Shown in pieces: positions 34,894-43,606 of a stretch of DNA of 64,000 nt (the first letter of the stretch is position 1; the number at the start of each line of letters is the position of its first letter). Made by a program: the position numbers and the translations under genes. The notes beneath the pieces were generated by a model. It did no database searches and was not told the DNA's origin. It saw only the letters and a list, made by a program, of their open reading frames with translations. The stretch comes from UBA7455 sp026713185 (GTDB lineage: Bacteria > Pseudomonadota > Gammaproteobacteria > Pseudomonadales > Azotimanducaceae): assembly GCA_963665785.1 (NCBI GenBank), contig OY762456.1:248001-312000 (forward strand), written 5' to 3'.

Positions 34894-35538
34894 ATGAAAA
34901 GCACGGATCAGAATCTATCGATGACCCTGGAAACCCGCATTTCAATGGGGTATCGAACCTATCTGCCGGAAAACTACAGCGAAAACGGAGATCCCATGCC
35001 ACTGCTGTGCTTTATGCATGGCTCCGGTGAGCGCGGCAATAATCTGGATTACCTGGAACGGTATACGTTACCCAGCTTCCTGAAAGAAGGTCTCGAGTTG
35101 CCCTTCGTGGTGGTCTGCCCTCAGTGTGAACATATGTGGGATGCGCAGGCGCTCGATCGCGTGCTGGACAAAGCCATCGAACAGTATCATGTTGATCTTT
35201 CACGGGTGTATCTAACGGGCAACAGCCTGGGTGGCCTGGGTACCTGGATGCTGGCCAATGTTGCCAGTCATAAGCTGGCTGCGATCGTCCCGATTTGTGG
35301 TCCCGCAGTGCGTATAAACCCCGAAAATTTCAAAGATCTGCCCACATGGGTAATCCATGGGGCAATGGATTCAGAGGTTGCGATCGGAGAATCGGTGAAG
35401 ATGGTCAGAACCCTGCGCAACGCCGGGTGTGATGTCAGGTTTACCGTTCACGCGGATCTTGACCACGACACCTGGACGCCAACCTACCATGACCCCGAAT
35501 TTGTCACCTGGTTGATGTCACATCAAAGAACACAATAG
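34894..35538 (+). CDS. Alpha/beta-hydrolase esterase (phospholipase/PHB-depolymerase-like)
   Basis: A 214-residue hydrolase starting at ATG 34894, five bases after AAGGAG; GTG 34888 overlaps that site. Nucleophile Ser in YLTGNSLGGLGTWM, Asp in HGAMDSEVAI and His in DLDHDTWTPTYH form the triad; LLCFMHGSGERGNN is the oxyanion strand. The layout is that of peptidase-like esterases of the LpqC/phospholipase type, usually secreted, but no signal peptide is seen here. It is followed after 18 bases by a truncated oxidoreductase gene with its own ribosome site. Confidence 0.85.
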   Translation: MKSTDQNLSMTLETRISMGYRTYLPENYSENGDPMPLLCFMHGSGERGNNLDYLERYTLPSFLKEGLELPFVVVCPQCEHMWDAQALDRVLDKAIEQYHVDLSRVYLTGNSLGGLGTWMLANVASHKLAAIVPICGPAVRINPENFKDLPTWVIHGAMDSEVAIGESVKMVRTLRNAGCDVRFTVHADLDHDTWTPTYHDPEFVTWLMSHQRTQ

Positions 35539-35556
35539 AAGCGGAGCAAGGAAAAC

Positions 35557-35694
35557 ATGGCGGACAAACCGGTCAGATTCGGCGTAGCAGGTACGGGTGG
35601 TTGGGCGAATTTCGTTCATCTCGCTACCAATCAGACCCACCCAAGGGCGCACATTGCCTGCTCGCCAGCCAGACGCCAGCGGGTGGTGCTATAA
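35557..35694 (+). pseudogene. N-terminal fragment of a Gfo/Idh/MocA-type oxidoreductase
   Basis: A 45-residue frame with a good ribosome site (AGGAAAAC before ATG). VRFGVAGTGGWANFVHLATN is the nucleotide-binding start of the Gfo/Idh/MocA family, which is normally 330-400 residues. It ends abruptly in unrelated sequence at a TAA, so the remainder of the gene has been deleted. Its operon position after an esterase suggests it once acted in the same sugar or polyol pathway. Confidence 0.7.
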
Positions 35695-35870
35695 AGTTAT
35701 TAGTATGTACCTCGGATCGCATAAATCCTCTACTCGTAGGACACTAGTGGATTTTCACGATATAGAGTACATATACAGTGCTAAGCTGTAAAAAAGAGAA
35801 ACCCGACACCCTTTGAAAATTTTTTTCGGGTCTGGAATTGGATTTAAACCATCTATACGTTGATCCACTA
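35695..35870. other. Gap after the truncated oxidoreductase
   Basis: A+T-rich spacer. ACCCGA (35801-35806) and TCGGGT (35826-35831) pair across a 19-base A/T-rich loop; this is a weak hairpin and I assign no function. No coding sequence is seen. Confidence 0.4.
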
Positions 35871-35938
35871 TAAACTAACCCTTGTAAGTAAACCCTTTGC
35901 AAGCAAACTCGCTTTAAGCAAACACGCTATAAATAAAC
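35871..35938 (+). repeat. Tandem 15-bp repeats before the kelch gene
   Basis: The core AAGYAAAC recurs every 15 bases: AAGTAAAC at 35886, AAGCAAAC at 35901, AAGCAAAC at 35916 and AAATAAAC at 35931, with a degenerate fifth unit upstream at about 35871. The run ends 7 bases before the ribosome site of the kelch gene, so it may be a binding-site array or simply slippage. Confidence 0.7.
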
Positions 35939-35951
35939 AAGGAGCCACATC

Positions 35952-36917
35952 ATGGGCGAAGTACAAATCAATGAATCATCCTGGCGGGAACTGCCCGACA
36001 TGCCAGTAAAGAAGTGGGAATCCGCAACCTTCGTGCTGGATGACAAGCTGTATATCCTTGGTGGTTACACAGCCGATGTTAAAACCTGCAAGGACTGCCA
36101 TATCTTTGATCCCGCTGATCGCAGCTGGACGGAGATTCAGGAATTGCCCAGCGCCATCTCACACATCAATCCGGTTCTGGACGGTCGAGTTGCATGGTAC
36201 GCCGGCGGTTTCAAGGACGGCTACAAGGACCACATCGTCGCTGAGGTGTGGAACTACGATGTTGACAACGACGGTCCGATCCAGAAAGGACGTTATACCG
36301 CGGGGCCTCTGTTGCCGGAAAAGCGAGGCGGGGGTGGTCTGGCCCGCATTGGCCGCAAGCTGCACTTCATCAGCGGGCTCAAGGAAGATCGCGATACGGA
36401 TGCAGAGGATCACTGGGTTATGGATCTGGATGAGTATGCCGAGGGCAGGGGTGAGTGGCGCGCGGAAGGTGCGCCGATGCCGACGCCGCGCAATCAGTTT
36501 TCCACCGTTGTCCACAACGACAAGATCTACCTGATCGGCGGGCAGTTCCATCACGACAGCTGCCAGCTCGATCAGCCCAATGTGGATATCTACGATCCGG
36601 AGACCGACTCCTGGAGCCGGGGCCCGGATCTGCCCTATGGACATTCGCATTCCGAGGGCGGCACTTTCGTCCACGACGACAATATCTACATGGTGGGCGG
36701 CCATTTCACCCGCGAGGGTGATCACAAGCGAATTGATCCGGACATACTTCGCCTGGACCTAAACGGCGGCACGGAATGGGAACTGATCGGCCAGTTACCC
36801 GTACCGCTTTCCTCCCCGGCGTCGCGAATCATTGGGGATGAGTTTTTTGTAGCCGGCGGATCCCTGAACGGCGGCAGCGTACAACCCAAGATGTGGGTGA
36901 CGGGAGCGCCATCATGA
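35952..36917 (+). CDS. Kelch-repeat beta-propeller protein
   Basis: A 321-residue protein with about six kelch blades, marked by double-glycine turns: LYILGGYTAD, AWYAGGFKDG, LHFISGLKED, IYLIGGQFHH, IYMVGGHFTR and FFVAGGSLNG, with the family Trp/Pro pattern (W.ELPDMP, SWSRGPDLPYG). AAGGAG lies eight bases before the start. No signal peptide. The stop overlaps the dehydrogenase start (ATGA). In bacteria such proteins include sialate mutarotases and sugar-acid binding or isomerising proteins, so a step in carbohydrate metabolism with the neighbouring dehydrogenase is possible, but the blade sequences alone do not show this. Confidence 0.9.
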   Translation: MGEVQINESSWRELPDMPVKKWESATFVLDDKLYILGGYTADVKTCKDCHIFDPADRSWTEIQELPSAISHINPVLDGRVAWYAGGFKDGYKDHIVAEVWNYDVDNDGPIQKGRYTAGPLLPEKRGGGGLARIGRKLHFISGLKEDRDTDAEDHWVMDLDEYAEGRGEWRAEGAPMPTPRNQFSTVVHNDKIYLIGGQFHHDSCQLDQPNVDIYDPETDSWSRGPDLPYGHSHSEGGTFVHDDNIYMVGGHFTREGDHKRIDPDILRLDLNGGTEWELIGQLPVPLSSPASRIIGDEFFVAGGSLNGGSVQPKMWVTGAPS

Positions 36918-37819
36918 AAGACTTCAAGGATAAAACCGCGTTTGTCACAGGTGGCGCCCAGGGAATCGGCCTTGCCATGGCAAAAACTTTTCTGAAAGAG
37001 GGCATGCGGGTCGCCATTGCCGACATCCAGGCCGACAAGATTGAAGAAGCTGCTGGGAGTCTGGACAGTCCCGGTAATGTTTTGCCTATCGCTCTGGATG
37101 TTGGTGACCGGGATGCGGTAGAAGCTGCTGCGGCAAAAACCGAGGAAACCTTCGAGAAGATCCATATCATATGCAACAACGCGGGTATTGGCCCAGGTGG
37201 TCCGGTGGTCACTGTCAAACAGGAACCGTGGGATCGGACCATGAACACCAATCTGCAGGGTTGCCTCAATGGTATTCAGGCTTTTGTCCCTCGCATCCAA
37301 CGACACGGCGAAGGGGGTCACGTGGTGAACACGGCTTCCATTACGGGTTTTGCACAACAGGGCGGCGGCGTACCCTACGGGGTCAGCAAGGCAGCCATCA
37401 TTGCGATGACTGAGGTGCTGCGCGTCGAGCTCGCCGGTGAATACGCGAAGGATCGCTGGCAGAACATGTACAACGCCGGCGATGAACGCTGGGGTGATGA
37501 CGGCCCACCGACGCCGCTGGTTTCTGCATCAGTGCTGTGTCCCGATGCGGCTGACACGGCGATCTCAATGTTCCACACCAACCCTAACGATGACGAAAAG
37601 ACCCGTGAGCGCAAGCAGCAATGGCTCGACATGATGGATATCGAGCTGATCAAACCGGACGTGGTCGGGGAACTCGTAGTAAAAGCAATCCGCAACGATG
37701 AACCTTACATTTTCTGTGATGGCTATGGTTCGCGGCGTCTGGTAAAACGTCGCACGGATGCCTGGCTGAGCGCACTGGACAGACAGTTTCCGGAGTACAA
37801 GCGGTCAGATCGTGATTGA
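36914..37819 (+). CDS. Short-chain dehydrogenase/reductase
   Basis: A 301-residue SDR starting at ATG 36914, inside the kelch stop. TGGAQGIG is the Rossmann glycine motif, ADIQ after the second strand suggests NAD(H) preference, NNAGIG is the structural motif, and the catalytic Ser and Tyr-Lys pair are in NTASITG and YGVSK. A long C-terminal extension (ERKQQWLDMMDIELIKPDVVG) is typical of the classical SDRs acting on bulky alcohols. Translationally coupled to the kelch gene, so they probably act on one substrate. Confidence 0.92.
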   Translation: MKDFKDKTAFVTGGAQGIGLAMAKTFLKEGMRVAIADIQADKIEEAAGSLDSPGNVLPIALDVGDRDAVEAAAAKTEETFEKIHIICNNAGIGPGGPVVTVKQEPWDRTMNTNLQGCLNGIQAFVPRIQRHGEGGHVVNTASITGFAQQGGGVPYGVSKAAIIAMTEVLRVELAGEYAKDRWQNMYNAGDERWGDDGPPTPLVSASVLCPDAADTAISMFHTNPNDDEKTRERKQQWLDMMDIELIKPDVVGELVVKAIRNDEPYIFCDGYGSRRLVKRRTDAWLSALDRQFPEYKRSDRD

Positions 37820-37850
37820 GAGATTCGTGGGCGCTTCATCCGAGCCGGCC

Positions 37851-37865
37851 AATGCAGGTTTGTTA
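37851..37865. repeat. Right copy of direct repeat flanking the 28-38 kb insertion
   Basis: AATGCAGGTTTGTTA, matching 28083-28098 apart from one T. Thirty bases after the dehydrogenase stop and 145 before the parB end. Confidence 0.6.
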
Positions 37866-37900
37866 GCCAAAGTTATTTTGACAGGAGCCTTCAGCGGGCC

Positions 37901-37940
37901 AAAAACTCCTCCTGCCGCTGTCGCGGAGCAAACAGGCAGG
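37901..37940 (-). terminator. Possible terminator for the par operon
   Basis: On the minus strand CCTGCC and GGCAGG (37940-37911) form a stem with an inner GCT/AGC pair, followed by AGGAGTTTTT. The stem is long-looped and imperfect, so this is tentative. Two near-copies of GTAACTTTG(A)TTAAAA lie between it and parB. Confidence 0.3.
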
Positions 37941-38009
37941 CGTAACTTTGTTAAAAAACAGGCCTGGTTTTGTCTACATCAGGTGTAACTTTGATTAAAA
38001 TCGGCATGG

Positions 38010-38870
38010 TTATTCAAAGTCACTGAACTGCTGCAAAATTCCATCGAGTTCATCCAGGCTGCCGTAGCTGATAATCAGTTTGCCTTTACCTCTGGAAGTA
38101 TGTTGAATCCGCACGGGTTGACCCAGTTTGTTTGACAGCCTCTCCTGCAGAATCCGGGTATCCGCGTCAACTTCCCGCTTTGGGGAATCCGAAGATTTCG
38201 CCTCGCCCAGCTTGCGGACTTTCTCTTCTGTCTGTCTTACACTCAATTGTCTGGTGACGATTTCTCGAGCCAGAACTGCCTGTTGTTGCTCCGTCAGCGC
38301 CAGCAGTGCTCTGCCATGGCCCATCTCAATACTGCCATTGGCTAGCAGATCAGAAACCTCCCTGCACAGATTGTTGAGCCTGATGCTGTTGGTCACCGCA
38401 GTTCGGCTTTTGCCCAGGGCATCAGCGATCTCCAGGTGGGTTAAATTGAATTCCATAAAAAGGCGCTGCAGTGCCTGCGCTTCTTCCATGGGATTCAGAT
38501 CTTCCCTTTGTACGTTTTCTATGAGGGACAGTGCAATGGCAGATATATTGTCGGCCGTCCTGACGACAGCCGGTATTTTTTCGAGCCCGGCCTTCTGTGC
38601 CGCCCGCCAGCGCCGCTCACCAGCAATGATTTCATACTGATCTTTACCAATGGCTCGAAGTACGATGGGCTGCATGACGCCCTGGGCCTTGATGGACTGC
38701 GTCAGTTCCTCAAGCGCGGTGTCATCAAAATTTTTACGAGGCTGGTGTTCTCCCGATCTTATCCACTCCAGGGGTATTTCATCCAATGAAGACTTATCCG
38801 CCACGGCTGCTTCTTCTACTTTCAGCAGCGCCTCCAGTCCTTTGCCCAGTCCTCTTTTTCTGGTCGCCAT
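38010..38870 (-). CDS. parB: Chromosome partition protein ParB
   Basis: A 286-residue CTP-dependent DNA clamp. RKRGLGKGLEALL is the N-terminal ParA-stimulating peptide; QPRKNFD and GERRWRA (84-90) form the CTP-binding pocket; the helix-turn-helix that reads parS lies in LTHLEIADALGKSRTAVTNSIRL; the C-terminus dimerises. Its parS sites are at the recF-gyrB junction about 13 kb away in this window. Three bases after parA. Confidence 0.96.
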   Translation of the reverse strand: MATRKRGLGKGLEALLKVEEAAVADKSSLDEIPLEWIRSGEHQPRKNFDDTALEELTQSIKAQGVMQPIVLRAIGKDQYEIIAGERRWRAAQKAGLEKIPAVVRTADNISAIALSLIENVQREDLNPMEEAQALQRLFMEFNLTHLEIADALGKSRTAVTNSIRLNNLCREVSDLLANGSIEMGHGRALLALTEQQQAVLAREIVTRQLSVRQTEEKVRKLGEAKSSDSPKREVDADTRILQERLSNKLGQPVRIQHTSRGKGKLIISYGSLDELDGILQQFSDFE

Positions 38871-38873
38871 CGC

Positions 38874-39641
38874 TCAATCCTCCATACGTCGTACCGCTTC
38901 CCCTGCCAGCGCCAGATATGCCCGGGCTCCAGGGGACTGTTTATCATAATACAGAACAGGCGTTCCGTAACTCGGCGCTTCCGCCAGTCGGACATTGCGG
39001 GGAATGATTGTCCGGTACACAAGATCATCAAAATGTTCAATGAGTTGCCTTGAAACATCGCGTGTCAGGTTGTTCCGGCCATCAAACAGTGTCCGCAGGA
39101 TACCCTCCACCTGCAGTCCTGGATTGAGCTTGCGGGTTATCCTGTCAATGGTGTTGAGTAACGCCGTCAAGCCTTCAAGAGCATAGTATTCGCACTGCAC
39201 AGGGATGATGACACTATCAGCCGCTGCCAGACTGTTGATGGTCAGTAAACTCAAGGATGGGGGTGAATCGATCACGATATAGTCAAATCGGTCCTTCAGA
39301 CCCTTCAGGGCGTTGTGTAACCGGAACTCCCATTGGTCGAGTTCAAGAAGTTCAATTTCAGCGCCCGTCAGCTCGATATTCGCCGGCAACAGTTGATATC
39401 CGGCATCCCGGGCATAGATCATTGCAGATTCAACAGGCATATCGTCAATCAGCACATCGTAAATCGAATGGGTCAGCGCTTCCTTGTCAATGCCGCTGCC
39501 GGTGGTTGCATTCCCCTGGGGATCAATATCAACCAGCAGAACCCTGCGCTTCATAGCGGCAAGGGATGCTGCAAAGTTAATACATGTAGTCGTTTTACCA
39601 ACGCCGCCTTTCTGGTTTGCAACAGTAATAATACGGATCAT
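38874..39641 (-). CDS. parA: Chromosome partition ATPase ParA
   Basis: A 255-residue deviant Walker ATPase. KGGVGKTT at 11-18 has the signature lysine, LLVDIDPQGNATTGSG and YIVIDSPPSLSLLT are the switch motifs. It forms DNA-bound gradients that segregate ParB-parS complexes. The start overlaps the rsmG stop by four bases. Confidence 0.97.
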   Translation of the reverse strand: MIRIITVANQKGGVGKTTTCINFAASLAAMKRRVLLVDIDPQGNATTGSGIDKEALTHSIYDVLIDDMPVESAMIYARDAGYQLLPANIELTGAEIELLELDQWEFRLHNALKGLKDRFDYIVIDSPPSLSLLTINSLAAADSVIIPVQCEYYALEGLTALLNTIDRITRKLNPGLQVEGILRTLFDGRNNLTRDVSRQLIEHFDDLVYRTIIPRNVRLAEAPSYGTPVLYYDKQSPGARAYLALAGEAVRRMED

Positions 39642-40264
39642 GGTTCACGATCCTGTTGTCTGATTAATCTGATCACCCACCGTTGGGCAGACAACAACGG
39701 AACATCAAGTTTTACGCGATTTTTTACACATAGTGGAGATTCCGGCGGCAATCGCTCGTCCCTTCCCTTCATGGCCAGTATATTGCCGTCCTGCTGGATG
39801 ATATGTGCGCAGGAATCAGCAATATCTTTCAGAGGAGCAAAAGCACGACATACAGCCTGTTCGAATTGACAATCCTTATAGTCCTCCACCCTGCTTTGCA
39901 CAACCGTTACATTTTCGAGGGCCAATTCGATACATGCCTGGGTCATAAATCGAGTTTTCTTTCCGTTGCTGTCCAGCAGGGTAAACCGTTTTTCGGGGAA
40001 GTGCACGGCCAGGGGAATCCCGGGCAAACCGGCTCCACTGGCAACATCAATAACCGCGTCGCCATCAATCATGGGTGCGATGGAAAGAGAATCCATGAGG
40101 TGGTGACTTACCATCTTTTCCAGGTCATGGATAGCTGTCAGGTTAAAAGTCCGGTTCCACCGGGAAAGACAGAGGAGATAGGCCTCGTATGTTTCAACCT
40201 GCACGTCGGACGAATCAAAGGAAAACAGACTCAGCCCCTGTCGGATAAGCCCCTTGAGGTCCAT
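39638..40264 (-). CDS. rsmG: 16S rRNA m7G527 methyltransferase RsmG
   Basis: A 208-residue SAM-dependent enzyme. WNRTFNLTAI and DVASGAGLPGIPLAVHFPEKRFTLLDSNGKKTRF are the family SAM-binding motifs, and VCRAFAPLKD is the substrate loop. The start and the mnmG stop share one base. Confidence 0.96.
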   Translation of the reverse strand: MDLKGLIRQGLSLFSFDSSDVQVETYEAYLLCLSRWNRTFNLTAIHDLEKMVSHHLMDSLSIAPMIDGDAVIDVASGAGLPGIPLAVHFPEKRFTLLDSNGKKTRFMTQACIELALENVTVVQSRVEDYKDCQFEQAVCRAFAPLKDIADSCAHIIQQDGNILAMKGRDERLPPESPLCVKNRVKLDVPLLSAQRWVIRLIRQQDREP

Positions 40265-42174
40265 CAGGCAGACTTCAATTCATAACCAGCCTTCATTTTC
40301 TTCAGGTGAACCAGCAACAGAGAGATCGCAGCCGGTGTAACACCGGAAATTCTGGATGCCTGCCCGATGGTTTCGGGGCGTACTTCACCGAGTTTCTGGC
40401 GTACCTCGATCGACAACCCGGCGATACCTTTAAAATCAAGGTCCACCGGAATCCCCAGATCATGCTGAATTCGGATACGATCTATTTCCTGTTGTTGCCG
40501 GGTGATATATCCCGCGTATTTACAATCGATTTCCACCTGTTCCTGTACAGTTTCCTGAGCTTTATTCTGTACCTGTCCGCTTAAGTCAGATGTATTCATA
40601 CCCAGCACCTCCAGCAAGGGCTGAATCCGGACAGAGGGGCGCTTCAACAGATCCAGTAACCGGTATTCCCGTGTCAGTGCCTGACCAAGGTAATCCTCAA
40701 TCAGCTCATCGCCTGGCTTGACCCAATGTTCAGACAATTCACCGGACAGTTTCTCTATGCCGGACTGTTTTTCACAGAAGCTCCGCCATCGGGTATCGTC
40801 CACCAACCCAAAGAGACGCCCTTTCTCTGTCAAACGTCTGTCTGCATTGTCCTGACGCAGGATAAGCCGATACTCCGCACGACTGGTGAACATTCGATAG
40901 GGTTCCCTGGTTCCCAGTGTAATCAGATCATCGATCAGCACACCCATATAAGCTTCACTTCTCTCCGGGCACCAGGGTGCTTTCTCCTGAATCTGCCGGG
41001 CGGCATTGATCCCGGCGATCAGCCCCTGTGCTCCGGCTTCTTCATACCCGGTAGTACCGTTAATCTGTCCCGCAAAATACAAACCACGAATATGTTTTGT
41101 CTCCAGGGACGACTTGAGATCACGAGGTTCAAAGAAGTCATACTCGATCGCATACCCGGGCCGCGTAATATGCGCCTTTTCAAATCCCCTGATGCTATGC
41201 ACCATATCCAGTTGTACATCAAAAGGAAGGCTGGTCGAAATGCCATTGGGATATATCTCATTGGCGCCAAGACCTTCTGGTTCTATAAAAATCTGGTGTG
41301 ACTGACGGTCGGCGAATCGAACGACCTTATCTTCAATGGAGGGACAGTACCGCGGTCCTGTACCATTGATTTTTCCCGTATACATGGGGGACCGGTCCAG
41401 GCTGTCCAGAATAGCCGCGTGCGTTTTCTGATTGGTGTGAGTGATGTGGCAGGCGACCTGCTCAGGATGTTCGGAACCATCAGACAGATATGACATCACT
41501 GGCCTGGGTGTGTCTCCCGGCTGTACTTCCAGGTCAGTATAATCAACTGTATTACCATCTATTCTGGGAGGCGTACCGGTTTTCAACCGTCCCGTTGTAA
41601 ACGGCATTTCCCGTAATCTTTCTGCCAGAGGATTGGACGGCGCCTCTCCGGCTCTGCCTCCCTGATGTTTTTCCATCCCGATATGGATGACGCCACCCAG
41701 GAAAGTCCCTACGGTTAAAACAACGGCAGGGGCATGGAATGAAAGACCCAGCCCGGTAACCACTCCCTGAACTGATTCGCCGGTCACGATCAGGTCTTCA
41801 ACAGATTGCTGGAATATACTCAGATTGTCCTGCTGTTCAAGCATTGACCTGATTGCAGCTTTGTACAGCATCCTGTCCGCCTGTGCTCTGGTTGCACGGA
41901 CGGCCGGACCTTTTCTTGAATTCAATGTACGAAAGTGGATACCTGCCCGGTCTGCCGCCTTTGCCATGGCGCCACCCAAAGCATCAATTTCCTTGACGAG
42001 ATGGCTCTTGCCAATACCGCCAATGGCAGGATTACACGACATCTGCCCCAGAGTTTCGATATTCTGGGTCAGTAGCAGGGTCCGGCAACCCATTCTTGCG
42101 GAGGCCAGGGCAGCCTCGGTACCCGCGTGACCGCCGCCAACGACGATGACCTCAAACTGAGTGTTGTTGTCCAT
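40264..42174 (-). CDS. mnmG: tRNA uridine-5-carboxymethylaminomethyl modification protein MnmG
   Basis: A 636-residue flavoprotein. VVGGGHAGTEAALASARMG binds FAD; SCNPAIGGIGKSHLVKEIDALGGAMAK and NSRKGPAVRATRAQADR are invariant; CPSIEDKVVRF holds a catalytic Cys. With MnmE it installs carboxymethylaminomethyl groups at U34 of tRNAs. Length is within seven residues of E. coli. Confidence 0.98.
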   Translation of the reverse strand: MDNNTQFEVIVVGGGHAGTEAALASARMGCRTLLLTQNIETLGQMSCNPAIGGIGKSHLVKEIDALGGAMAKAADRAGIHFRTLNSRKGPAVRATRAQADRMLYKAAIRSMLEQQDNLSIFQQSVEDLIVTGESVQGVVTGLGLSFHAPAVVLTVGTFLGGVIHIGMEKHQGGRAGEAPSNPLAERLREMPFTTGRLKTGTPPRIDGNTVDYTDLEVQPGDTPRPVMSYLSDGSEHPEQVACHITHTNQKTHAAILDSLDRSPMYTGKINGTGPRYCPSIEDKVVRFADRQSHQIFIEPEGLGANEIYPNGISTSLPFDVQLDMVHSIRGFEKAHITRPGYAIEYDFFEPRDLKSSLETKHIRGLYFAGQINGTTGYEEAGAQGLIAGINAARQIQEKAPWCPERSEAYMGVLIDDLITLGTREPYRMFTSRAEYRLILRQDNADRRLTEKGRLFGLVDDTRWRSFCEKQSGIEKLSGELSEHWVKPGDELIEDYLGQALTREYRLLDLLKRPSVRIQPLLEVLGMNTSDLSGQVQNKAQETVQEQVEIDCKYAGYITRQQQEIDRIRIQHDLGIPVDLDFKGIAGLSIEVRQKLGEVRPETIGQASRISGVTPAAISLLLVHLKKMKAGYELKSA

Positions 42175-42255
42175 TTGCCGGTATCCGGGAGGTCAGAACA
42201 GGAGAGGCAAGTATACGGATACACAGGATAAAGTCCAAATACCACAGCTGTTGTC

Positions 42256-43605
42256 TCACTTGCCGACACAGAAACTGGAGAATATTTTCCCCAGCAGGTC
42301 GTCGCTGGTAAATTCACCGGTTATTTCGCCAAGTGAACGCTGGCAGTAACGCAATTCCTCAGCCAGCAATTCGCCAGCCCCGTTGTCCCTGAAGCCCGAG
42401 AGGCCACTCTCCAGACTCAAAATGGTCTGTTGCAGCGCATGTAAATGTCTTGTTCGGGCCATAAAGGTTCCTTCACTACCGGGTTCATAACCAATTCCTG
42501 ATTTCAGGCGTTGTTTCAGAAGGTTAATACCTTCACCGGTTTTGGCAGATACCGTGACATGCTCTATTGCCAGATTATCTTCCAACGGATCACAGAGATC
42601 AGACTTGCTGAGGACAACGAGTTTCCTGATTTCATCTGGCAAAGACGCCATCAGCTCACTCACATGTGATGCAAGATCATTCCGATGGGCAAATAAATCA
42701 ACGACAACCAGAATATAGTCAGCATCTGTAATTTCATTCACCGCACGTCGTACACCTTCCTTTTCCAGGATATCTTCGCTGTCTCGAAGCCCCGCGGTAT
42801 CGACCAGCCGCACCGGAATACCATCCATGTGTACGTGTTCATCTATCACATCACGGGTAGTACCCGCTATATCGGTAACAATTGACGTCTCCTTGCCTGT
42901 CAGCCTGTTCATCAGACTGGACTTGCCTGCGTTCGGTCTGCCTGCAAAAACCAGGTTGACACCCTCTCTCAAAAGCGCACCCTGGCCTGCCTGACGAAGC
43001 AGGTCCGACAATTTGCCCTGCAGACATTCCAGATCCTCTATGATGCGGGAATCCTTTAGAAAATCTATTTCCTCTTCAGGAAAGTCCATCGCTGCTTCTA
43101 TGTAGACTCTGGATGCAATCAAAGAATCGGTAATGTCATTGACTCTCTTTGCAAACTCACCACTTAAAGAACGCATAGCGCTTCTGGCTGCCTGAGTGCT
43201 GGCGCTTTCGATCAAATCCGCGACGGCTTCTGCCTGTGACAGGTCAATCTTGTTGTTCAGAAATGCCCTTTCCGAGAATTCTCCGGGACGGGCCAGACGT
43301 GCACCGAGTTCTATTACTCTGGTCAGGAGCAGATTCATCACCACCGGGCCCCCATGACCTTGAAGTTCGAGAACATCCTCACCAGTAAATGAATTCGGCG
43401 ACGGAAAGTACAGGGCAAGGCCATGGTCGATAGCAACCTGGTCCGCGTCTGTAAATTTCGTGAACTTTGCGATGCGTGGTGTTGGCAGAGAACCGATTAT
43501 GCCTTCGCTTATCGTTTTGACATGCGTTCCTGACACCCGGATAACACCAATGCCACCTTTGCCTGACGGCGTTGCCTGGGCAGCAATCGTATCCCGGGCA
43601 GACAT
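42256..43605 (-). CDS. mnmE: tRNA modification GTPase MnmE
   Basis: 449 residues from ATG 43605 (MSARDTIAAQATPSGKGGIG), which has GGAGG five bases ahead; a frame from 43623 overlaps yidC. The G domain has GRPNAGKSSLMN, DIAGTTRD, DTAGLRD and SKSD; the C-terminal FCVGK carries the conserved Cys. Partner of MnmG, 81 bases from it. Confidence 0.97.
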   Translation of the reverse strand: MSARDTIAAQATPSGKGGIGVIRVSGTHVKTISEGIIGSLPTPRIAKFTKFTDADQVAIDHGLALYFPSPNSFTGEDVLELQGHGGPVVMNLLLTRVIELGARLARPGEFSERAFLNNKIDLSQAEAVADLIESASTQAARSAMRSLSGEFAKRVNDITDSLIASRVYIEAAMDFPEEEIDFLKDSRIIEDLECLQGKLSDLLRQAGQGALLREGVNLVFAGRPNAGKSSLMNRLTGKETSIVTDIAGTTRDVIDEHVHMDGIPVRLVDTAGLRDSEDILEKEGVRRAVNEITDADYILVVVDLFAHRNDLASHVSELMASLPDEIRKLVVLSKSDLCDPLEDNLAIEHVTVSAKTGEGINLLKQRLKSGIGYEPGSEGTFMARTRHLHALQQTILSLESGLSGFRDNGAGELLAEELRYCQRSLGEITGEFTSDDLLGKIFSSFCVGK

Positions 43606-43606
43606 A

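Noticed and set aside
35801..35831. ACCCGA/TCGGGT stem as a terminator
   Set aside because: The loop is 19 bases long and contains the T-run, which should follow the stem.
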